Below are positions 3,101 to 5,817 of a stretch of DNA of 5,817 bases, one piece after another. Under the pieces are notes generated by a model, which saw only the letters and a list, made by a program, of their open reading frames with translations, did no database searches and was not told the DNA's origin. This stretch comes from DAINPP01 sp036743375 (GTDB lineage Bacteria > Thermotogota > Thermotogae > MWEM01): positions 1 to 5,817 of the forward strand of contig DAINPP010000087.1 of the NCBI GenBank assembly GCA_036743375.1, written 5' to 3'. Position numbers and translations under genes: made by a program. Positions within the stretch are counted from its first letter, which is position 1. Every line of letters begins with the position of its first letter.

Positions 3101-5817
3101 TTAAGAATTGTGGAATTCGGACACAGCTCACAGGAAAGAGATTCTGAAAAAAAAGTACGGGGATCTTATTCACTGGAACATACATATGATTTGAAACTTG
3201 AGTGGGAAACGCTTGTCGTTGATGATAACTATGAAGAAGATGATGATGCCGATCACGCAAAAGAAATCATCAACAATGAAACACAATCCAGGATATTGGC
3301 GGATGTCGACTGGGCTTATTTTGACCTGACCGATGATATAGAAATCACAGTCCAGACTTTAAACCTGAGCGGAGCGGATACGGTTATATATCTGTATAAT
3401 TCGTCTTTAGGACAAATTGCTTCCAACGATGATGGAGGTGAAGGCAGAGGTTCTCTTATTACGAGAGATCTGACGAGTGGTCGATACTACATCAAGATAA
3501 GGGAATATGGTACTTCAAGTTCGGAAAGAACAACTGACAAACCGACTGGTGGTGTCTATTCGAGTGATCACACCTATGATTTAAAACTTAATTACGAAGA
3601 ATCGGTTACTCCGGATGGAACCCTTGTGTTGATCGATGATATGCACAATAATTCTGGCGGATTAAGCGGAAAACTAAATGACTTTATGGATATTCTTGAA
3701 CAACAGGGTTATTCATATCAGATGACCTCTGATACAAACTTCCAGCTCGATAATGCCTGTGTTCTGATCACCATCATGCCACTTGAGGCGTATACAACAG
3801 CTGAATATGATGAGATTGTTGATTTCGTGAATGACGGCGGTAGTATGATGCTGCTTGGTGAACTTGGTGCCTACGCGGATGGAAATAGTTTCTCCAACAA
3901 CCTTTTAAATCGAATCGGTTCGGAAATACGCCTGAACAACGACAGTGCCAGGGATGATGAGGACGGGTATCAGGATAATTACAGCTGGGTCAAAGGAAAT
4001 GAATTTGTGGCTCACGATATAACTGCCGGGTTGAGTACCGTTATCAGCTTTGCCGGATGTACGGTAAATGCGGGTGGCAGCTCACAGCCTGTCATATACT
4101 TTACCGATACCGCCTATTCAGTTGCTTATTCTGAAGAAAGAATCATTGAATCCGCTGATGTGAATGATATCCATGACGATGGTGTGCTGACGAACAGGGA
4201 CTACAGAGATTATGTGTTTACCGCAGTTGAAGAGGTTGGAGCCGGTAGACTTCTTGTTTGCGGAGACACCGGATTTATAAAGGATCAGACTGCATCGGCT
4301 CCCCTTATTGATGCCGAAGATGACAGGGAATTTGTCATTAATGCCATCAACTGGCTGGTAGATGGGGAGTTTACACCGATTTCTGATGATGATCCCTATG
4401 AAGAGGATGATTCAAGTGCAACTGCCAAATCAATTTCCGACGATCAGCAGCAATCCAGAATACTCGCGGATGAAGACTGGATTTACTTCGATGTTACAAA
4501 TCAGTCTGAGATAACATTGATAACCCTGAATCTCGATGGGGCGGATACAGTCCTTTATCTGTATGATTCATCAAATGCTTTAATCGCCAGTAACGATGAT
4601 TACAATGGGAGAGCGTCCAGAATCACAAAAACGCTCTCATCCGGCAGGTATTATGCAAGGGTAGTAGAATACGGGAATTCAACATCAGAACGAGATGCTG
4701 AAAAAACAGCAAGAGGAGATTATTCCAGTAATCACACCTATGACATAAGACTGGATATAACAGCTCAGGAAGTCCAAACAGATGGAATGTTCAAGATAGC
4801 CAACTCATGGGGAGTGGGAGGCTGGGAAAACGTCGATGACGGTTTCTATTACATGACCTATGATTGCTTTGTAGACAACGTGTCATATGTTTATGTTGCA
4901 GACAAAGGATACACTGAAACAAGGGCGATAGCATTGTTCAGGATGGATCATGATGTTAGAAGCGATTGTGACATAACCGTTGGTGTTGGTGATCCCGATA
5001 ATCCTGACAGAAGAATCAACTTTTCAGGACATGCTGCATCGTTCAGCTATAAATCAGGTGCAGAGCCTTATCCGGATAATTTGATGACGCTGGATATCAC
5101 TCCGCTTCTGCCGATTCAGAATGAAGATATCTTTATCCGAATATTTGATGATTCTGAAAATACAGCTACGGGAACTCTTGAAGAATTTATGGTAGAGGTA
5201 TATAACTCATATGACAGCAGTAGGCTAACCCGTTACACCTCACTCACAGTTCCAGTTAACACTGTGAACGGACAGACTGTTTCATGTATCATGACGAATA
5301 AAACCATTTCAGCTTTTTCTGAAAGAACACAGCCGGACAAGCTCTTCACTTCTTCAAGACGAATCGAAGAGAATGAATTTGAAAAGATCAAAAATCTCAT
5401 CGGGACAGCAGAGGAAGGCAAAGACTACAATCTGCAAATAAACAGTTTTGGAACGGGATACCGACCGCCAACCGAAGCTGAATGGAAAACCATCAGCCGA
5501 ACGACTCAGTTTATGGAAATAGAAGACTACGAAACAAAAGATCTTCCGAGAAGTTATGATAATTCAGTTAGTCAATACTTCCCGCCGATTGGCAATCAGG
5601 GAAGCAAAGGCTCCTGTTCATCGTTTGCAACGGGATATTACACAGGGACTTATTACAACGCAAGACGCTATAACTGGAACCTGACGAACGCCGAATGGGT
5701 TGGTGGCTACACAGGAGGCATTCCAAGTACCTATGATCAGTACATCATGAGCCCGGATTTCCTGTATACACAGCTGAATCAGGGAACAGATCACGGTTCA
5801 TCCATCTTCGACAACAT
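74..5817 (+). CDS. Giant multidomain lipoprotein with caspase-like (C14) and papain-like (C1A) cysteine peptidase domains, 3' end missing
   Basis: This single reading frame covers nearly the whole window and runs off the right edge (1,914 complete codons). Domains in order, by residue: lipoprotein signal peptide 1-19; unassigned region 20-340; Ig/FnIII-like module 341-428; caspase-like domain 433-696, with His513 in SGHGG and Cys554 in DSCHSGG; second Ig/FnIII-like module 699-785; PPC-like repeats 791-916, 920-1045 and 1050-1174; amidotransferase-like domain 1182-1432; fourth PPC-like repeat 1438-1562; orphan papain NSWG segment 1571-1610; beta-rich domain 1612-1742; propeptide-like stretch 1762-1828; papain-like domain from about 1824, with Gln1842 and Cys1848. 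The start is fixed by a strong ribosome binding site and the signal peptide. The protein should be exported by Sec, lipidated at Cys19 and act at the cell surface or in the periplasm. Family lengths suggest that well over 100 further residues lie beyond the window. The domain assignments come from motifs. The substrate and the biological role are unknown. Confidence 0.95.
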   Translation, partial: MKKFLLVTFFIALIMLVSCTRNNELLRSVTFGSLEEKYKADCQIVDNSMIGFKTLTVKESVFSDFFAKDGFCFISLNGKSYQFKKNVFIEDTLEVNIPDVFTDEQIEKAFITHSINNDRFNSAEERAEIEIQYVVIQKTASENGSNLYRIERDLFISMRNAGIFVFNGDTLIHPSYVISDEGNCYTLNTFLSARNASSDTSVNGTFVFLKNQANHGSFLRIINPNRVRLVNGQVIIDPPLENQRVLRDLGSEGDLSEPGNVYNITDNTPLGFWSVSIRPSRLPQPEISGTGWYLQVGMAEYLFIVSQFDSDLYETNVPDTNVSGIEAVRNTLFGTVGGNNRPIVQKVSGNEGNINQPVNSFSWTGSDSDGTVSRYEYQKDSGNWTNINNSTSYTWNGFVTGSHTFKVRAADNDGSLSEEICWTFNYEQQNTGITYRAVFVGIEDYGGGQNDLNYTYDDILDIETVIINQAYDYTIEKIGVRAEKATILAKLDEYIANTAIDSSDVFMFAFSGHGGASNGESYLYCSDGQGLTVTELKQKLDQIPGTKIISIDSCHSGGFTDIDQSIPTLQYLQGFNEVVINTFADESSSRGAFVTSYEYYVLAACAIDEYSYESSTIANGFYTFYHADGAGHVGDTNPSGTFDFTYNADTNSDGNLTLSELFDYTKTKVAEKSGNNQTVQVYPEESSYILYAYTQNQNVAPQIVKVSGVQGTTDATTATFEWSGSDSDGVIEYYEYKKDSENWTQTSGTAYIWNNFSEENEHTFSVRAVDDDESRSAIITWQFEYSTPGTDDLYEQDDDSDSAKEITNNETQHRVLADEDWIYFNLDSSVSATLTTLNLSGADTVMYLYNASMSQIDADDDSGPGYASTINRELPSGRYYVRIIEYGNLNTLQRTGDKPVGGSYSVDHTYDFYFEFEGQDDPYEQDDSADTAKEISRDEVQSRILADEDWVYFDLTENAEITIQSLNLNGADTIFYLYDSSMSNIASNDDGGEGSGSKIIDELDSGRYYLRIVEFGHSSQERDSEKKVRGSYSLEHTYDLKLEWETLVVDDNYEEDDDADHAKEIINNETQSRILADVDWAYFDLTDDIEITVQTLNLSGADTVIYLYNSSLGQIASNDDGGEGRGSLITRDLTSGRYYIKIREYGTSSSERTTDKPTGGVYSSDHTYDLKLNYEESVTPDGTLVLIDDMHNNSGGLSGKLNDFMDILEQQGYSYQMTSDTNFQLDNACVLITIMPLEAYTTAEYDEIVDFVNDGGSMMLLGELGAYADGNSFSNNLLNRIGSEIRLNNDSARDDEDGYQDNYSWVKGNEFVAHDITAGLSTVISFAGCTVNAGGSSQPVIYFTDTAYSVAYSEERIIESADVNDIHDDGVLTNRDYRDYVFTAVEEVGAGRLLVCGDTGFIKDQTASAPLIDAEDDREFVINAINWLVDGEFTPISDDDPYEEDDSSATAKSISDDQQQSRILADEDWIYFDVTNQSEITLITLNLDGADTVLYLYDSSNALIASNDDYNGRASRITKTLSSGRYYARVVEYGNSTSERDAEKTARGDYSSNHTYDIRLDITAQEVQTDGMFKIANSWGVGGWENVDDGFYYMTYDCFVDNVSYVYVADKGYTETRAIALFRMDHDVRSDCDITVGVGDPDNPDRRINFSGHAASFSYKSGAEPYPDNLMTLDITPLLPIQNEDIFIRIFDDSENTATGTLEEFMVEVYNSYDSSRLTRYTSLTVPVNTVNGQTVSCIMTNKTISAFSERTQPDKLFTSSRRIEENEFEKIKNLIGTAEEGKDYNLQINSFGTGYRPPTEAEWKTISRTTQFMEIEDYETKDLPRSYDNSVSQYFPPIGNQGSKGSCSSFATGYYTGTYYNARRYNWNLTNAEWVGGYTGGIPSTYDQYIMSPDFLYTQLNQGTDHGSSIFDN
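131..1093 (+). other. Unassigned N-terminal region of the lipoprotein (residues 20-340)
   Basis: This stretch of about 320 residues is open and codes in the same style as the rest of the gene, but I recognise no family in it. It looks globular and mixed alpha/beta to beta-rich. Alternating hydrophobic strands occur around residues 70-95, 135-150 and 295-305, with a helical, charged stretch near 100-130 (around DEQIEKAF and SAEERAEIEI). Cysteines are few. It shows no catalytic signature and no obvious internal repeat. It could be a binding or structural domain that separates the membrane anchor from the peptidase modules. That role is inferred only from its position. Confidence 0.55.
1094..1357 (+). 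repeat. Ig/FnIII-like module, copy 1 (residues 341-428)
   Basis: This beta-sandwich-type module is repeated after the caspase-like domain. Shared landmarks in both copies, in order, are: a P-x-I-V-x-K-V-S-G start, a W-[TS]-GSDSDG strand-turn, Y-E-Y-x-K-D-S-x-N-W-T, a strand with the pattern Y-x-W-N-x-F, and H-T-F-x-V-R-A-x-D-x-D near the end, closing with W-x-F-x-Y. The last part (TFKVRAADNDG) is characteristic of FnIII/PKD-like domains of secreted bacterial proteins. It probably serves as a rigid spacer or protein-binding module beside the peptidase. The family is assigned from this pattern and has not been confirmed by a profile search. Confidence 0.72.
1370..2161 (+). other. Caspase/metacaspase-like peptidase domain (clan CD, C14 type; residues 433-696)
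   Basis: The domain opens with a strand typical of the fold, YRAVFVGIEDY, followed by DLNYTYDDI. Asp457/Asp458 match the position of the conserved Asp in the usual L-x-x-C-x-N-D-A helix start. The catalytic dyad is plain: His513 in the hydrophobic strand plus turn FAFSGHGG, and Cys554 in IISIDSCHSGGF, 41 residues later, a normal spacing for this fold. Asp552, two residues before the Cys, corresponds to the metacaspase Asp that lines an S1 pocket for basic P1 residues, so Arg/Lys specificity is predicted. The p10-like part follows, with YYVLAACAIDEYSYES and NGFYTFYH. The domain ends with QTVQVYPEESSYILYA. It is flanked on both sides by Ig-like modules and should be exposed outside the cytoplasm. 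The catalytic residues are intact, so activity is likely. The natural substrate is unknown. Confidence 0.88.
2018..2053 (+). other. EF-hand-type calcium-binding loop inside the caspase-like domain (residues 649-660)
   Basis: The 12-residue loop D-T-N-S-D-G-N-L-T-L-S-E fits the EF-hand ligand pattern: Asp at 1, Asn at 3, Asp at 5, Gly at 6, a side chain or backbone ligand at 7, a hydrophobic residue at 8, Thr at 9 and Glu at 12. A helix (LFDYTKTKVAEK) follows, as an exiting EF helix would. Calcium dependence is known for many metacaspases, although usually through a different site. Here the loop lies near the C-terminal end of the catalytic domain. A structural or activating Ca2+ site is inferred. 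Confidence 0.7.
2168..2428 (+). repeat. Ig/FnIII-like module, copy 2 (residues 699-785)
   Basis: This is the second copy of the module that precedes the caspase-like domain. It keeps the same landmarks at the same spacing: APQIVKVSG, FEWSGSDSDG, YYEYKKDSENWT, YIWNNF and HTFSVRAVDDD, closing with WQFEY. The two copies are clearly homologous along their full length, so they arose by internal duplication. They bracket the peptidase domain symmetrically. The likely function is as a spacer or substrate-docking module. Confidence 0.72.
2444..2821 (+). repeat. PPC-like beta-sandwich repeat 1, subtype A (residues 791-916)
   Basis: This repeat resembles the bacterial pre-peptidase C-terminal (PPC) family, which accompanies secreted peptidases. 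Features in order are: an acidic entry DDLYEQDDD; AKEI; the strand DEDWIYFNL; LNLSGADTVMYLYN; an acidic turn DADDDSG; LPSGRYYVRIIEYG; a loop with DKPVGG; and the closing HTYDFYFEFE. It shares an exact 18-base stretch (2519-2536) with repeat 2 (2906-2923). The subtype A markers are NNETQ, YN and DKPxGG. The clustered aspartates suggest calcium binding, as in related modules, but this is inferred. Confidence 0.8.
2831..3208 (+). repeat. PPC-like beta-sandwich repeat 2, subtype B (residues 920-1045)
   Basis: The unit has the same length and plan as repeat 1: DDPYEQDDS entry, TAKEIS, LADEDWVYFDL, LNLNGADTIFYLYD, IASNDDGGEG, LDSGRYYLRIVEFG and HTYDLKLEWE. The subtype B markers are DDP at the entry, the third acidic residue replaced by Ser, YDSS, and the charged loop ERDSEKKVRG. 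It shares an identical 20-base stretch (3026-3045) with repeat 3 (3416-3435), 390 bases apart. The basic, probably exposed loop at residues 1023-1031 is a possible target for an Arg/Lys-specific peptidase such as the caspase-like domain in the same chain; this is an inference. Confidence 0.8.
3221..3595 (+). repeat. PPC-like beta-sandwich repeat 3, subtype A (residues 1050-1174)
   Basis: This is the third tandem unit: DDNYEEDDD, AKEIINNETQ, LADVDWAYFDL, LNLSGADTVIYLYN, IASNDDGGEG, LTSGRYYIKIREYG, DKPTGG and HTYDLKLNYE. It is closest to repeat 1 at the entry, in NNETQ, in YN rather than YD, and in the DKPxGG loop, although its IASNDDGGEG turn is shared with repeat 2. It is followed by the amidotransferase-like domain instead of directly by repeat 4. 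Confidence 0.8.
3617..4369 (+). other. Class I glutamine-amidotransferase-like domain, IFT52/DUF4350 type (residues 1182-1432)
   Basis: The fold signature begins with the strand GTLVLIDDMHNN. A helix (LNDFMDILEQQGY) follows, then the strand CVLITIMP, then YTTAEYDEIVDFVNDGG and SMMLLGELG. It ends with GAGRLLVCGDTGFIKD, an acidic stretch and DREFVINAINWLVDG. This pattern (a hydrophobic strand with D, a helix, a P-containing strand, E-x-x-x-I-x-x-F-V-x-x-GG, and later G-D plus a final NWL helix) matches the GATase1-like domains related to IFT52, GldG and DUF4350. I see no nucleophile-elbow cysteine of active amidotransferases, so a binding role is more likely than catalysis. The domain sits between PPC-like repeats 3 and 4, as if inserted in the array. 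Confidence 0.68.
4385..4759 (+). repeat. PPC-like beta-sandwich repeat 4, subtype B (residues 1438-1562)
   Basis: This is the fourth unit, separated from the first three by the amidotransferase-like domain: DDPYEEDDS, TAKSIS, LADEDWIYFDV, LNLDGADTVLYLYD, IASNDDYNG, LSSGRYYARVVEYG, ERDAEKTARG and HTYDIRLDI. DDP, DDS, YDSS and the ERDxEKxxRG loop place it with repeat 2. The acidic turn is two residues shorter than in repeats 2 and 3. It runs, with only about eight linker residues, into an isolated papain C-terminal segment. Confidence 0.8.
4784..4903 (+). other. Orphan papain-family C-terminal segment with NSWG motif (residues 1571-1610)
   Basis: The stretch GMFKIANSWG, continuing to GGWENVDDGFYYMTYDCF, is the signature of the final strands of bacterial C1A peptidases. 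Asn1577 takes the place of the catalytic Asn, and Trp1579 the Trp that shields it. The strand carrying the catalytic His should lie about 16-30 residues earlier, but a PPC-like repeat ends there instead. No papain Cys motif occurs anywhere upstream in this protein. The segment is therefore half a papain domain without its partner. It may be a remnant of a deleted or replaced peptidase, or it may complement the Cys-bearing half that follows at residue 1848. Confidence 0.75.
4907..5299 (+). other. Beta-rich domain following the papain NSWG segment (residues 1612-1742)
   Basis: About 130 residues show alternating strand patterns: ETRAIALFRMDH, CDITVGVGD, NFSGHAASFSYKSG, LMTLDITPLLP, DIFIRIFDD, FMVEVYNSY and VNGQTVSCIMTN. 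In bacterial C1A peptidases a beta-sandwich or lectin-like domain often follows the papain fold, and the position fits that here. I do not recognise the exact family. It probably travelled together with the NSWG segment as the tail end of a papain-type module. Confidence 0.5.
5357..5557 (+). other. Propeptide-like linker before the papain domain (residues 1762-1828)
   Basis: This charged, helix-prone stretch begins with a dibasic pair (Arg1762-Arg1763, in SSRRIEENEFEKIKNLI). It contains NSFGTGYRPPTEAEWKTI and leads to DLPRSYDNS, which lies directly ahead of the papain active-site segment. Sequences with a G-x-R-P-P-T-x-x-E-W pattern ahead of a YFPPIGNQG start look like the inhibitory or linker region of secreted bacterial C1A enzymes. 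A zymogen role, with removal by cleavage at basic sites, is inferred. Confidence 0.5.
5543..5817 (+). other. Papain-like C1A cysteine peptidase domain, N-terminal part (residues 1824 onward, truncated by window end)
   Basis: The active-site block YFPPIGNQGSKGSCSSFATG carries Gln1842 as the oxyanion-hole glutamine and Cys1848 as the nucleophile. They are exactly six residues apart, as in papain (Gln19 and Cys25). Ser1849 replaces the usual Trp after the Cys. The following MSPDFLYTQLNQGTDHGSSIFDN matches the bacterial C1A pattern for the region after the active-site helix (SPxFLYxxxN followed by a small-residue G-S-S turn). The His- and Asn-bearing C-terminal half would lie beyond the window. 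The peptidase is therefore probable, but its completeness cannot be judged here. It is predicted to hydrolyse proteins or peptides outside the cytoplasm. Confidence 0.87.

Noticed and set aside
1778..3260. Short minus-strand open frames of about 60-115 codons (for example within 1778-1969, 2721-3065 and 3069-3260)
   Set aside because: They lie entirely opposite well-supported domains of the plus-strand gene. Their translations look random and I recognise no domain in them. I treated them as shadows.
4733..4735. His1554, 23 residues before the orphan NSWG Asn, as the missing papain catalytic His
   Set aside because: This His belongs to the HTYD closing motif present in all four PPC-like repeats, so repeat homology explains it. 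The usual papain His strand pattern (H-A-x-x-I-V-G-Y) is absent.
2444..4759. The repeated sequence as a mobile or CRISPR-type DNA repeat
   Set aside because: The similarity follows the codon frame and protein landmarks at domain length (about 126 residues) and is diverged at silent positions. It reflects protein domain duplication, not a DNA element.
5233..5421. Minus-strand open frame of about 62 codons near the papain propeptide region
   Set aside because: It overlaps strongly coding plus-strand sequence and has no recognisable domain. It is a likely chance frame.

Overview
The window is almost entirely one very long open reading frame on the plus strand. It starts at position 74 and is still open at the right edge (5817), giving 1,914 complete codons with no in-frame stop. 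A strong Shine-Dalgarno sequence precedes it. The first 56 bases look like the last codons of an upstream gene that stops 17 bases before this start, so the two genes may share an operon. I see no RNA genes, mobile elements, CRISPR arrays or terminators.

The product is a giant secreted, lipid-anchored, multidomain protein. In order it has: a lipoprotein signal peptide with its lipobox cysteine at residue 19; about 320 residues I cannot assign; an Ig/FnIII-like module; a caspase/metacaspase-like domain (clan CD, His513 and Cys554) containing an EF-hand-type loop; a second copy of the Ig/FnIII-like module; three tandem PPC-like beta-sandwich repeats; a class I glutamine-amidotransferase-like (IFT52/DUF4350-type) domain; a fourth PPC-like repeat; an isolated papain C-terminal segment carrying the NSWG motif; a beta-rich domain; a propeptide-like stretch; and the start of a papain-family (C1A, clan CA) peptidase with oxyanion Gln1842 and nucleophile Cys1848. 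The window ends inside that last domain.

Two points stand out. One secreted polypeptide carries two unrelated cysteine-peptidase folds (clan CD and clan CA). In addition, the papain Asn-containing half (NSWG, residue 1577) comes about 270 residues before the papain Cys-containing half (residue 1848), the reverse of the normal order. Either an upstream papain domain has lost its front half, or the architecture is rearranged or permuted. The missing downstream sequence would decide. The PPC-like repeats also alternate between two subtypes (A-B-A-B), as if a pair had been duplicated and the amidotransferase-like domain then inserted into the second pair.

The organism cannot be named with certainty. 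The bacterial lipobox, strong AAGGAGG ribosome binding site, moderate-to-low GC by eye, and frequent AGA/AGG (Arg), ATA (Ile) and GGA (Gly) codons fit a bacterium such as Thermotogota (Kosmotoga/Mesotoga-like). Spirochaetota or another anaerobic lineage remains possible. The inferred role is extracellular or envelope-associated proteolysis: the PPC and Ig-like modules act as spacers or binders, the papain domain as an effector peptidase, and the caspase-like domain as a second, perhaps processing or signalling, peptidase.
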